Source: Salminus brasiliensis (taxonomy: Eukaryota; Chordata; Actinopteri; Characiformes; Bryconidae). From it: 64,000 nucleotides of DNA. The translations under genes were made by a program, and so were the position numbers. Positions 1-41,080 of this stretch are shown here, piece by piece (positions within the stretch are counted from its first letter, which is position 1; each line of letters starts with the position of its first letter). Under the pieces are notes generated by a model. It was not told the DNA's origin. It worked only from the letters and a program-made list of their open reading frames with translations, and searched no databases. The stretch covers positions 2,153,951 to 2,217,950 of the forward strand of contig NC_132897.1 of NCBI RefSeq assembly GCF_030463535.1, given 5' to 3'.

Positions 1-68
1 GCTGCGCAGTACTAAATATACATTATGAATGATTCCGTATCCACTATGAATTATTTGCTATCCAAAAA
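1..68. repeat. Degenerate upstream piece of the 21-bp minisatellite
   Basis: This stretch reads like the start of the array seen again at about 1690-1760: both have a GCAGTACT, then an AATAT, then TATGAA and TATCCACTATGA words in the same order. The erlin2 promoter region therefore appears to lie inside the minisatellite, with array sequence on both sides. Confidence 0.6.
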
Positions 69-99
69 TAATGTGGCACCCCCACAGCTCTTCTAGCTG

Positions 100-200
100 A
101 TAACTTCGCCTCTGGCGCCACCTGCCGGCCAATAACGAACAGCAGAAAAACAGCGTGTGACGTCAGACGCACGGCTGCGTGGTGATGCCACAGAGCCTTT
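100..200 (+). promoter_or_regulatory. Probable erlin2 core promoter with CCAAT box and CRE
   Basis: A CCAAT motif is at 129-133 and a perfect palindromic cAMP-response element TGACGTCA is at 158-165. The stretch has several CpGs, in contrast to the AT-rich repeats around it. It lies just upstream of a good splice donor at 279. There is no TATA box, which fits a housekeeping-type ER gene promoter. CRE sites are bound by CREB/ATF factors, so stress- or cAMP-responsive transcription is possible but inferred only. It could also be a bidirectional promoter for a gene to the left of the window. Confidence 0.5.
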
Positions 201-278
201 GCAATGGGAGCTAGATAACCTACTCAGAGCGAGTCTACAGCAGCTTTCACTGAGGATTAGCTGAAGGAACACCGGCAG
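190..278 (+). other. erlin2: Predicted non-coding exon 1 (5' UTR) of erlin2
   Basis: The sequence ends at a donor, CCGGCAG|GTAACG, with GT at 279-280. Joined to the acceptor at 6762-6763 it gives GGCAG|GATGACT, which puts an A at -3 of the erlin2 ATG. No ATG-led reading frame of interest is present. A non-coding first exon suits a gene whose first coding exon begins one base after a splice acceptor. The 5' end is a guess, since the start site cannot be read from sequence. Confidence 0.45.
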
Positions 279-720
279 GTAACGATTTCCCACCTATCTG
301 AGGTTATAGTCAGCTTATACATCCTGTTAGAGGCCGAAGTGTTTACAGTCCAACGTTTAAAACCAGCGATATAGACGAGGAGAGCGAGTTAGCCTAGCCA
401 GCTAATCCACTAACGGTGCAAGAAGGCAGTTGTCAAGGTAACTTAGCAGCAGCTCCTGCTGGTGTTAGCTGGCTAGCTAATGGTGTTAGCTACGTGTGTG
501 CTTCTGATCCTATTAATATGACTTTCTCTATTTTGGCCAGTTTTATAAGACCACGCCGTGTTATTGTAGATAGCCGCAGTTCCAGGCTTTGTTTGGACAG
601 TCTGCTTGTTTGGGGCATTAGCCCATGCTAGCTCCGCTAATTCTGCCTTTCTGTAGCCCTTAAAACCTTTAGTCTGGCTTTTAATACGTGTAACGTGTAG
701 CTAACTATCTGGGACACAGA
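279..720 (+). other. Start of erlin2 intron 1, mostly unique sequence
   Basis: No gene is seen. Around 390-500 there are several GTTAGCTGGCTAGCTAAT-like words, partly inverted, which could fold. The 71-residue frame at 416-631 has no recognisable similarity. The stretch runs into the minisatellite at about 721. Confidence 0.4.
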
Positions 721-1690
721 TAATATCCACTCTGAACTATTCACTATCCACTCTGAACTATTCACTATCCACTGTGAACTATTCACTATCCACTGTGAAC
801 TATTCACTATCCACTCTGAACTATTCACTATCCACTCTTTACTATGAACTATTCACTATGAACTATTCACTATCCACTGTGAACTATTCTCTATCCACTC
901 TTTACTATGAACTATTCACTGTGAACTATTCACTATCCACTGTGAACTATTCACTATCCACTCTGAACTATTCACTATCCACTCTTTACTATGAACTATT
1001 CACTATGAACTATTCACTATCCACTGTGAACTATTCACTATCCACTCTTTACTATGAACTATTCACTATGAACTATTCACTATCCACTCTGAACTATTCA
1101 CTATCCACTCTGAACTATTCACTATCCACTCTGAACTATTCACTATCCACTCTGATCTATTCACTATCCACTCTGAACTATTCACTATCCACTGTGAACT
1201 ATTCACTATCCACTCTGAACTATTCACTATCCACTCTGAACTATTCACTATCCACTCTGAACTATTCACTATCCACTGTGAACTATTCACTATCCACTGT
1301 GAACTATTCACTATCCACTCTGAACTATTCACTATTCACTCTGAACTATTCACTATTCACTCTGAACTATTCACTATCCACTCTGAACTATTCACTATCC
1401 ACTCTTTACTATGAACTATCCACTCTGAACTATTCACTATCCACTCTGAACTATTCACTATCCACTCTGAACTATTCACTATCCACTCTGAACTATTCAC
1501 TATCCACTCTGAACTATTCACTATCCACTGTGAACTATTCACTATCCACTCTGAACTATTCACTATTCACTCTGAACTATTCACTATCCACTCTGAACTA
1601 TTCACTATCCACTCTGAACTATTCACTATCCACTCTGAACTATTCACTATCCACTCTGAACTATTCACTATCCACTCTGAACTATTGATT
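721..1690. repeat. 21-bp minisatellite, zone A (homogeneous)
   Basis: About 45 head-to-tail copies of a 21-bp unit built from AACTATTCACTATCCACTCTG, with CTCTG/CTGTG variants and occasional CTTTACTATG insertions. Since 21 is a multiple of three, both strands stay open: the + strand reads NYSLSTL heptads for 304 residues from 774, and the - strand reads SEWIVNS heptads. There is no signal peptide or other domain, and the frame lies in an intron of erlin2, so it is treated as a repeat and not a gene. Confidence 0.95.
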
Positions 1691-4556
1691 ATTGGCTATG
1701 CAGTACTGAATATCAATTATGAACTATTCACTATCCACTATGACCTGTTTAGTATCCACTATGAACTATTCACTATCCACTATGAACTGTTTAGCATCCA
1801 CTATGACCTGTTTACTATCCACTATGAACTATTCACTATCCCAAAGAACTGTTTAGCATCCACTATGAACTATTCACTATCCACTATGACCTGTTTACTA
1901 TCCACAATGAACTATTCACTATCCACTATGACCTGTTTAGTATCCACTATGAACTATTCACCATCCACTATGAACTGTTTAGCATCCACTATGAACTGTT
2001 TAGCATCCACTATGACCTGTTTACTATCCACTATGACCTGTTTACTATCCACTATGAACTATTCACTATCCCAAAGAACTGTTTATCATCCACTATGAAC
2101 TATTCACTATCCACTATGAACTGTTTAGTATCCACTATGAACTATCCACTATGAACTATTCACTATCCACTATGAACTGTTTAGTATCCACTATGAACTA
2201 TTCACTATGAACTATTCACTATGAACTATTCACTATCCACTATGAACTATTCACTATCCACTATGAACTGTTTAGTATCCACTATGAACTATTTTCTATC
2301 CACTATGACCTGTTTACTATCCACTATGAACTGTTTAGCATCCACTATGAGCTATTCACTATCCACTATGAACTGTTTAGTATCCACTTTGAACTATTCA
2401 TTATGAACTATGAACTATCCACTATGACCTGTTTAGTATCCACTATGAACTATTCACTATCCACTATGAACTGTTCACTATCCACTATGAACTGTTTAGC
2501 ATCCACTATGAACTGTTTGGCATCCACTATGAACTATTCACTATCCCAAAGAACTGTTTAGCATCCACTATGAACTATTCACTATCCACTATGAACTGTT
2601 TAGTATCCACTATGAACTGTTTAGTATCCACTATGAACTATTCACTATGAACTATTCACTATCCACTATGAACTGTTTAGTATCCACTATGAACTATTCA
2701 CTATCCACTATGAACTGTTTAGTATCCACTATGAACTGTTTAGTATCCACTATGAACTATTCACTATGAACTATTCACTATCCACTATGAACTGTTTAGT
2801 ATCCACTATTCACTATTCACTATGAACTATTCACTATCCACTATGAACTGTTTAGTATCCACTATGAACTATTCACTATCCACTATAAACTGTTTAGCAT
2901 CCACTATGAACTGTTTAGTATCCACTATGAACTATTCACTATCCACTATGAACTGTTCACTATCCACTATGACCTGTTCACTATCCACTATGACCTGTTC
3001 ACTATCCACTATGACCTGTTTACTATCCCAAAGAACTGTTTAGCATCCACTATGAACTATTCACTATCCACTATGAACTGTTTAGTATCCACTATGACCT
3101 GTTTACTATCCACTATGACCTGTTTACGATCCCAAAGAACTGTTTAGCATCCACTATGAACTATTCACTATCCACTATGAACTGTTTAGTATCCACTATG
3201 AACTATTCACTATCCACTATGACCTGTTTAGTATCCACTATTCACTATTCACTATGAACTATTCACTATCCACTATGACCTGTTTAGTATCCACTATTCA
3301 CTATCCACTATGAACTATTCACTATCCACTATGACCTGTTTAGCATCCACTATGAACTATTCACTATCCACTATGACCTGTTTAGCATCCACTATGAACT
3401 ATTCACTATCCACTATGAACTGTTTAGCATCCACTATTAACTGTTTAGCATCCACTATGAACTATTCACTATCCACTATGACCTGTTTACTATCCACTAT
3501 GACCTGTTTACTATCCACTATGACCTGTTTACTATCCACTATGAACTGTTTAGCATCCACTATGAACTATTCACTATCCACTATGACCTGTTTAGTATCC
3601 ACTATGAACTATTCACTATCCACGATGAACTATTCACTATCCCAAAGAACTGTTTAGCATCCACTATGAACTATTCACTATCCACTATGACCTGTTTAGT
3701 ATCCACTATGAACTGTTTAGCATCCACGATGAACTATTCACTATGAACTGTTTAGCATCCACTGTGAACTGTTTAGCATCCACTATGACCTGTTTAGCAT
3801 CCACTATGAACTATTCACTATCCACTATGACCTGTTTAGTATCCACTATGAACTATTCACTATCCACTATGAACTGTTTAGCATCCACTATGAACTATTC
3901 ACTATCCACTATGAACTGTTTAGCATCCACTATGACCTGTTCACTATCCACTATGACCTGTTCACTATCCACTATGAACTGTTTAGCATCCACTATGACC
4001 TGTTTAGCATCCACTATGAACTATTTAGACTCGCTATGAACTATTTAGCGCCCACTATGAACTGTTTAGAATTCACCCTGAACTATTCAGCATCCACAAT
4101 GAACTATTCAGCATCCACTATGAACTATTTAGCGCCCACTATGAACTGTTTAGCGCCCACTATGAACTGTTTAGCATCCACTATGAACTGTTTAGCATCC
4201 ACTATGAATTACTTTCATCCACTATGAACTGTTTAGCGTCCACTATGAACTATTCAGCGTCCAGCATGAACTATTCAGCATCCACTATGAATTACTTTGA
4301 TCCACTATGAACTATTTAGCATCCACTATGAACGATTCAGCATCCACTATGAACGATTCAGCATCCACTGTGAATGACCTTGATCCACTATGAATTACTT
4401 TGATCCACTATGAACTATTTAGCATCCAGCATGAACTATTCAGCATCCACTATGAACGATTCAGCATCCACTGTGAATTACCTTGATCCACTATGAATTA
4501 CTTTGATGCACTATAAACTATTTTGACTCACTATGAACTGTTTAGCGTCCACTATC
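1691..4556. repeat. 21-bp minisatellite, zones B and C (mixed and decayed units)
   Basis: The array continues with three intermixed 21-bp unit types: TATGAACTATTCACTATCCAC, TATGAACTGTTTAGCATCCAC and TATGACCTGTTTACTATCCAC. A recurring CCCAAAGAACTG variant marks larger multi-unit blocks (for example near 1851, 2548, 3029, 3134 and 3641). From about 4020 the units decay and GCGCCCAC and TTACTTTGATCC variants appear. Together with zone A the array is about 3.8 kb. Confidence 0.95.
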
Positions 4557-5500
4557 CACCATCTTCAAGATAGGAACAGTACTAACACTAGCAGTTCTCC
4601 CATTGCTTCCAGAACAGCCTTAGTTCTTCATGCCATGGACTCTTCAAGATGGACATTCCTTTGAGATTCCATGGAGATCTCCCGTTCTACCACGTCCCAA
4701 AAGGGTTCAGATCAGAAAGCCTTTGAAGAGCACTGAACTCATCGTCATGTTCATGAAAGCAGTGAACGGGTCGTCACACTGGAAGTAGCCGTTAGAAGAT
4801 GGTCAGCTGAGGTCATGCAGGGATGCACATGGTTATCCGCAATACTCGTATAGTCTATGGCCTTCAGGAGATGATGGATTGGTGTTAAGGGACCCAATGT
4901 GTGCCCAGGAAACGCTCCCCACACCATTACACCACATCCACTGGGCTGGATTGGGCTGGGCTGGGCTGGGCTGGACTGGACGTGCCTACTTTAGGTTTGG
5001 ACGTGGCGATGTTTGGAGCGGCTATCTGAGTATTTGAGTATTTTTGATGTGCATCCCTTAGTGACCACAATTTACGATCTTCTATCTGCTTCTTGTGACT
5101 GGTGTCACCAACATGACCATGAGTCCAGGCCTCATCAGTGGAATCCCCAGTCCAGTCTGAATCCAGTAGAACATCTCTGGATGTGGTAGAACTGGATATT
5201 CCAGGGCTGTTTCGAGAGCAAAGGGAGGTTCCTAATAAAGCGATCAGGGGTTGGATGTGAGTTGTAGTATCTTTTTATAGCTAGTCTGAGAAACCCCAGA
5301 TGTCCAAATAAGGCTGTCACCTTCAGGCCCATATGGCGCTGCCTTCTGCTAATCCTCTTAGCTCCCAGCAAGGTCGCGACGGTGCACTACCTGAGTGCAC
5401 ATCAAGCGAGGGATCAAGGAGGATTGTACACGTATAATTATACAGTGGAACGCAACGATGTTCCTCCAGGGCCTCATCACGACTTAATAACCAGCTCCAG
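4557..5500. mobile_element. Decayed DNA transposon relic with a Tc1-like transposase motif
   Basis: Reading from 5142 on the + strand gives NPQSSLNPVEHLW, which matches the SPDLNPVEHLW signature near the catalytic acidic residue of Tc1/mariner (IS630-type) transposases. A stop follows two codons later and no long frame survives. A short run of GGGCT repeats lies at about 4946-4975. The boundaries are not clear. The rest of this stretch has no recognisable gene. Confidence 0.4.
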
Positions 5501-5579
5501 GGCTCTGTACACAATCGATATGCAGAAGCGTGTAGAGGAACCCGAGTAAAAACTACTGCAGTGAAGGAAAAAGTAAAAG

Positions 5580-6690
5580 TAGACGCCCAAAAAATTTCCC
5601 ATGTACTGAGGAACTACTGAAATGCTGAGTAATTACTCTTACTAAGAGTACGTAACTGTGTAGGTACTTAGTGTTGAGTAACTACTTGAATACTTAGCAA
5701 CGACTGAAGTGCTAAGTGAGTACTTTTGTACTGAGTAGCTCTTTGAGTGTTGAGTAACTACATACTGAGTAACTACTTAAGTGCTATGTGAGTACTTTAG
5801 TGCTGAGGAACTACTTTAACCTACTTAAGTGCTTAATAAAATAATTGAATACTGAGTAATTATATACCAAGTAACTACTTGAATACTAAGTAACTGTTTG
5901 ATTGTTGAGTAACTGAATGCTGAGTAATTACTTGAGTGCTAAGTACATGAATACTGAGCAAGCACTAAAGTGCTGAGTGGGTACTGAATAGCTACTGGAG
6001 TGCTGAGTAATTATGTATTGAATAACTACATGAGTGCTGAGTAATTATGTATTGAATAACTACATGAGTGCTGAGTAATTATATATTGAGTAACTACTTG
6101 AGGGCTGAGTACTTGTGTACTGAGTAGCTACTTGAGTGCTGAGTACTTATGTATTGAGTAACTACTTGAGGGCGGAGTAATTATGTATTGAGTAACTACT
6201 TGAGGGCGGAGTAATTATGTATTGAGTAACTACTTGAGTGCTGAGTAATTATGTATTGAGTAACTACTTGAGGGCTAAGTACTTATATATTGAGTAACTA
6301 CTTGAGGGCGGAGTAATTATGTATTGAGTAACTACTTGAGGGCTGAGTACTTATATATTGAGTAACTACTTGAGGGCGGAGTAATTATGTATTGAGTAAC
6401 TACTTGAGGGCGGAGTAATTATGTATTGAGGAAGTACTTGAGGGCGGAGTAATTATGTATTGAGGAAGTACTTGAGGGCGGAGTAATTATGTATTGAGGA
6501 AGTACTTGAGGGCGGAGTAATTATGTATTGAGGAAGTACTTGAGGGCTGAGTAATTATGTATTGAGTAACTACTTGAGTGCTGAGTAATTATGTATTGAG
6601 TAACTACTTGAGGGCTGAGTACTTGTGTATGGAGTATCATCTGAAGTGCGAAGTCAGTACTTTAGTGCTTTAGGACTATCAGTTGTAAAA
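5580..6690. repeat. 34-bp minisatellite next to the first coding exon
   Basis: Tandem units of about 34 bp are built from GAGTAACTACTTGAGGGC followed by GGAGTAATTATGTATT. Units are irregular from 5580 to 6000 and regular from about 6000 to 6600. The array ends about 75 bases before the splice acceptor of the first erlin2 coding exon. Confidence 0.93.
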
Positions 6691-6764
6691 ATACTTAATT
6701 GTGTAATGGTCTGATATTCAGGTATTTACGGTATTTCTGTATTTCTCTGTGTGTTTGGCTCAGG

Positions 6765-34978
<28,214 letters not shown>

Positions 34979-35236
34979 CCGAGAGGAGGAGAGAGAGTGA
35001 GAGAAAGAGAGAGACTGCTGAGCAGATATACAGGTGCTGGCAGAGCTTATAGGAGCCTGAGGGTGGAGCACTATTAGACCAAAAGACCAGCTCCTTCATT
35101 CGGGCTGTGGAGGGTCTTGACCGTATGATGTGGCTGTATGATTGGGGTTGGGGTTTGTTCTTTAGGTGGAAGTGTTTGATTCAGAACAGCACCTCCTCTG
35201 TCCTCCACCATCACAGCAGAACAGCAGATCTCTGTT

Positions 35237-35282
<46 letters not shown>

Positions 35283-35314
35283 CCTCCCTCTGTTTCTCTC
35301 CCACGTTCCCTACT

Positions 35315-36210
<896 letters not shown>

Positions 36211-36515
36211 AGACTCTCCATCAGTCTTCTGGATCCCTGACCATTCCAGGACTTTTGAAGATGTCTCCCCATGGTTCTGGAATTCAGACTGTGGTTTGGG
36301 ACTCCTGGTGTCCAGCTGCCTCCGTCCCCCTTCCTCATGTTTGCACAGCAGCGCTAATCTGGCTCTCTGTGCTGCTGCTGCTGCAACAATCATATTCATA
36401 CAGAAGTCCCTACAGAAGCGTCCCTCTGGAAAGTCCCTGACTTATCATCCGGCCGCGGGCAGCGCTGACGTTGGTGTTGGGCCATATCTACATGAATGAT
36501 GCTTGACGTGCACTA

Positions 36516-36521
36516 AATAAA
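36516..36521 (+). terminator. Candidate erlin2 polyadenylation signal AATAAA
   Basis: AATAAA with a T/G-rich sequence about 50 bases on (GGTTTGGGTTTGTGTGTCTC). Confidence 0.45.
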
Positions 36522-36769
36522 CTTTGGGTCTCATTCTGACCAGCTCATAGTTTCCAACCAGACAGAACCGGTTTGGGTTTGTGTGTCTCAGCGCTGCCGT
36601 GTACTCCGGAACCAAAGTACTGCCAAGGCTTTGGATCCTCCAATACAGGAATTCTGGACTCCAATATTTTTATGTATTCGTCTCTCCATGCTGATGCACT
36701 CTTACTGAAAGAGGGTTCTTTAAGTGGCTCATTAAATGGTTCTAGGCCTGGTTAATTGGTTCTTCATAC

Positions 36770-37490
36770 ACTCTAAAAAAGAAACATGCTTCAGAGGGTT
36801 CTTTGAGCGACGCCACAGAAGAACCATAAGAACCTTTGATTCTGTAAAGAACTGTTTTTGTAAATGAGATGTGTAACGGAGTGTGGAGAACTCCAAGTTA
36901 ATATGGGTTCTTCATACGTACACATACAACTCTATTACAAATATGGTTCTTTGTGAACCCAAGCATGGTTCTTCTATGGAAAAACCCTTTAAAGGTCTAA
37001 AGAACCTTCACTTGGTGAGAAGGTTCTTCACACTCCTCACACATCTCTATTACAAACATGGATCTATATGGATCCAAAAGTGGTCCTTTCACCCCAGAAC
37101 CCTTTAAAAGGTCTAAAGAACCTCTACCTGATGAAAAGGTTCTTCACTCTCCTCTCACATCACGATTACAAACCAGGTTCTCAATTAAATCAAAAGCTTT
37201 TATTTTATGGTGGAACCTTTTTTACTATTATTATTATTATTATTATAGGTCTAAAGAACCTTCACCTAATGGTCCTAATGGAACAAAAAGTGGTTCCTCA
37301 ATGGTTGCATCTTTTGAAGGCCTAAAGAACCTTGACTTAGTGAGAAGGTTCTTCACACTCCTCACACATCTCTAATATAAACATGCTTCTTAATTCTATG
37401 GTGTCGCTTAAAGAACCATTTGAAGCTCCTGTAAACTCCTGTAGATGGTTCTTTTAGGAAAACCCACCAAAAAAAAGGTCAGAGAACCCT
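36770..37490. repeat. Imperfect repeat cluster built on AAAGAACC/GGTTCTT
   Basis: GGTTCTTCACACTCCTCACA and relatives recur at about 36905, 37022, 37138 and 37347, each after TCTAAAGAACCTTCAC. The core CACTCTAAAAAAGAAACATG at 36770 resembles the end of a short DNA transposon. A (TAT)n tract is at about 37221-37247. Confidence 0.65.
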
Positions 37491-37775
37491 TTTTCAGTAC
37501 TTTTAGTAATCTGCTGATTATCTGACTCCAACAGGTCTGAGTTAACATATTGTCTCTACTTTAGTAAAATTTCAGTTTTTAAAAATGTTTTATGAAAAAA
37601 AAAATCAGATTTGGAGATTTGTTGGAGAGCAGGGCTCAACCCAACACTGTAGCTCTCTTCGTTATCTGATCATCATCTTCTTCTTATAGCAGGTTTGGGC
37701 AGCTATCAGACTGCTGTCCCTCCAGAATCCCCCTTTAAGACCTTTTTCTTTGCTATTAAAGAGTGCCATTTAAAG

Positions 37776-38142
37776 CAGCCATAACATTAAAACCACCTGC
37801 CTAATGGTGTGTAGGTCAGAACTAAGCTCTGATCCAATGAGGCATGGACTAAATCTCTGAAGCCATCCTGTGCTATCTGGACACCTTCAGACATTGGCAG
37901 GAGATCCTTTAAGGCCTGCATGTTGCGAGGTGGGACCTCCATGAGCATCAGTGAACCGCTCACAGCTTCACCAACTGTCCCTTCAAGACCTGCCTGATGC
38001 TTTGGAGATGTTCTGACCCAGTCGTCTAGACCATTCTCACTGCTTTTAACACGTCACACGCAATGCATCCACCCCTCGACAGAAGACACTGGAACCATGT
38101 TATTCACGTCACCTGGTACTAATGTTATGGCTGATCGGTATA
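37776..38142 (+). mobile_element. MITE family 2, copy a
   Basis: Terminal inverted repeats: CAGCCATAACATTAAAACCA on the left and ACTAATGTTATGGCTGATCG on the right. There is no coding capacity. Further copies are at 39429 and 52647, and an end fragment is at about 55170. Confidence 0.8.
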
Positions 38143-38329
38143 CAGCTCACAGTGAGATCTAGCAAGGCTGAAGTACAGCCTCCAAACATGGTGGTGGTAG
38201 CTTTACACACTGGTGCTGTGACCAAGACCCACAGTGTGAACAATAAGGGACTCCCTATATACTTGACATTGACCGTAGCAGATGTTTGGACACAACCATG
38301 ACCGCTGTTCTTGTACATTGTCTAACCAG

Positions 38330-38615
38330 TGAAGCAGAGCTCAGTCCAAAAGTATGTGGACACCATGTGAAATCAAGGATGTCCGCTGAGAGTTTGTCCC
38401 ACTGCAGTAACCGCCTCTACTCTTCTCAAAAGACTTCATACCAACTGTTGCATTTGATTCACACCTAGGAGGATTTGATTGCATTCAGCCACATGAAGGA
38501 GCATCAGAGAGGTCAGGTACTGATCTGATGTTAGATGATTTCTTCTAGCGTTCCAAACCATCCCAACGGTATCGGATGGAGCTCCATCATCACTCCAGAA
38601 AAAAAGTGATTTGAT
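38330..38615 (+). mobile_element. Diverged DNA-transposon family 1-like relic
   Basis: Left end TCCAAAAGTATGTGGACACC, then GAGGATTTGATTGCATTCAG and a GATGGAGCTCCATCATCACT segment. The right end is missing. The last block recurs at about 39965-40055. Confidence 0.5.
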
Positions 38616-39095
38616 TGGTCAGTGCTTTTTTTTTATTATCGTGATTTAATTAAGCTGCACCTAAAACTAGCTGAGGTCACTAATTACAAAGGATGTCTAG
38701 ATACTTGGACACACAGTGTGGCTTTACAACAGACCAGAGGGCTAGTAAACCAGGGGACCACAGTCCAGGCCAGTATAATGCTTAGCTGTTTGTTTGTTTG
38801 TTTTTTGTAATTAATTAATGAGTTAATCAATTAATATCACTTAATTTCACCTCTAATAAAAGCAGAGTTCACTGTAGGAGCACTTAATGAAGTACTAAAG
38901 GGCAGCCAGGTCAGGGCGTAACTGTAGGGGCACCTAAAATATAGTCTTACTGATTTGTTTGTTGATTTGTTTGTTTGTTTGTTTGTTTATTATTTTTTAT
39001 TTATTTTGGGAACAAGGAAAACACACACCTGTGTCGATGCACTCTGTATTTTTATCAATTTAAATTTTCAACCTGATTAAACTGATTAAATTCTT
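38616..39095. other. Intergenic, no recognised gene
   Basis: A/T-rich, with (GTTT)n runs at 38786 and about 38958-38990. Confidence 0.5.
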
Positions 39096-39097
39096 GG

Positions 39098-39125
39098 TAA
39101 AGGTAAAGGTGCACGTATCAGTGTC

Positions 39126-39177
<52 letters not shown>

Positions 39178-39358
39178 GTACTAGGGGCAGTGATCACACA
39201 CACACCCACCCAGATCAGTGGGCAGCCAACTCCAGTGCCCGGGGAACAGAGCGAAGGGTAAAGGGCCTTGCTCAAGGGCCCAACAGTGGCAGCTTACCGA
39301 GCCCGGGTCTCGAACCCACAACCCTGTGATCAATAGCCCGGAGCTCTAACCGAGCAGC
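39098..39358 (-). mobile_element. tRNA-derived SINE (third type) with a (CA)n insert
   Basis: The segment GGGCCTTGCTCAAGGGCCCA followed by ACAGTGGCAGC and GGTCTCGAACCCACAACC is a common teleost SINE design. GGTTCGAGACC in reverse is the B-box. The (CA)n run at 39128-39172 is within it. Confidence 0.65.
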
Positions 39359-39428
39359 ACACAAGCAAACAGCTGAACCATATGAGAGTCCTTTGTCCTT
39401 TGTTTTGAGAATTACTGAGAAATGCGTT

Positions 39429-39907
39429 CAGCCATAACATTAGTACCACCTGTCTAATATTCCTTAGGTCTTCCCTGTGAGGCCACAACAGATCAGATGG
39501 GCTCCGAAGTTGTCCTGTGGTATCCTTGTTGTGAGGTGGGACCTCCATGAGCATCAGTGAGCAGCCTTTTTACCAGGAGCCACTGCATACCAAGAAAACA
39601 GTCCAAAAGTATGTGGACACCATCTCTTCCAGAGTTTCCTCTGAAATCAAGGAGCCACTGCATACCAAAAAACCACCCTACAAGACCTGCCTGATGTTCT
39701 GGAGATGTTCCGACCCTATCGTCTAGAACATCACAGCTTGGTTCTGGTCAGATTCGTACGCTACGTCCATTTTTCCTGCTGCAACACCTTTCCTTCACCT
39801 TCAAGAACTGACTGTTCACTCGCTGCCTAATATCTCCACCCTTGACAGGAGCTGCTGTAGATGAAGATACTCACCACGTTGTACTAATGTTATGGCTGAT
39901 CGGTATA
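39429..39907 (+). mobile_element. MITE family 2, copy b, with an inserted fragment
   Basis: Starts CAGCCATAACATTAGTACCA and ends GTACTAATGTTATGGCTGAT. Inside, at about 39600-39660, is a piece resembling the family 1 left end (GTCCAAAAGTATGTGGACAC). A 19-base phrase, GAGCCACTGCATACCAAGA-like, occurs twice around that piece. Confidence 0.75.
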
Positions 39908-39959
39908 AATAATAATAAGATTTGGTGTTTTAGCGTAAAGGAACTCGACTTTATTGAAT

Positions 39960-40640
39960 TTATTGAGGTCAGGTACTGATCTGATGTTGGATGGTTACTT
40001 CTAGCATCCCAAGGTATTGGATGAAGCTCCATCATCACTCCAAAAAAAAGAGATTTGATTGGTCGGTGCTTTTTATTAGAAGATATTAGAAGAAACTTTT
40101 TGAGAAACTTTTCTTTCGTTTGAAACTAAGGTGCTTTGAGGAACCTTTCTTCTGAAAAGAGTTTAAAATGGAAGAACCTCCAAAAGTTCCTCAAGGATCT
40201 TCTGCTTTTAACAGGGCATAGTGATGAGCCCAGCTGTCAGCCACTGGAACTCCTTGATGTCTTTTGCAATGCTGGAGAAGATGAAACGGAAACTCCATGT
40301 GAAGCATTGCTCTTGTCTGCAAGTGCGTCAGTTCAGGAGTTCAGCCTGATTTGGTGGGAGTTGGGCCGTAACCCAAGACCCTGTTTACACCTGCTCACTT
40401 CATGTGACCGGTGTCTGGGTTGTATGCTGGTCAGATTTTAGCCATATGTATTTACTCTGGGAGAGTAGACTGAAATCCGATTGCTGTGTGGGATGGAATA
40501 TGCAAATTAGCTTGTTGCACAGTGAATATTACTGAAGATTGGGTTGTACTGGGAGGAGCTTTGGTTGCCGAACCAAAGCTCCTGTCTTGGAGAGACTGAT
40601 GCGTTCGCAGTGCTAAAACGGGGCTCAAATACCCCCTCCT
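39960..40640. other. Intergenic, no recognised gene
   Basis: 39965-40055 repeats the GGTACTGATCTGATGTTGGA block of 38517. The 101-residue frame at 40136 has no recognisable features. Confidence 0.45.
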
Positions 40641-41080
40641 GAAGTGGTGTTGTGAGTTGTGGTGGTTTTCCATCACTGTGTTCATCATTAGAACATCTCC
40701 AAAGTTCTCCTCTCTCATGGAGTCTAGTATTATTTAGAGTTCTCCTCAGATCAACACCTGGTTTGGTGGTAAATCAGGGCTTAATGATGGTAAATCAGGT
40801 GAGCTGCTGCTGATGCTGCTGCTGCTGCTGCTGGAGGTGAACACATCCTCCACGCTGTGCTGGCTGGACTGGGGGGCGTCCAGGAGAAACCTGGAGGAAC
40901 CGAGCTCTGTTCTTCAGACTAGCTCACCGACAAGATCTCACTACTTTCTTTCTTCAGAATGAGAAGCTCTTGTTTCTCCTTTTTACTGGATTAATTTATG
41001 TTCACCTGCTTTATCTGTTCTGATGAGATCTGGATCTGTAAAACTCTTCTACTGGAGAAACTCTCTCACTGCTGAGAGTC
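40640..41080 (-). repeat. Third copy of the (CAG)n dispersed repeat, reversed
   Basis: Reverse complement of 10440-10870: CTGCTGCTGCTG, GCTGGCTGGACTGGGGGGCG, CTGGAGGAACCGAGCTCTGT and GTTCTGATGAGATCTGGA. It covers nearly the whole length of the first copy. Confidence 0.78.

Noticed and set aside
721..4556. CRISPR-like array
   Set aside because: Units are directly adjacent with no unique spacers, and the context is a vertebrate intron.
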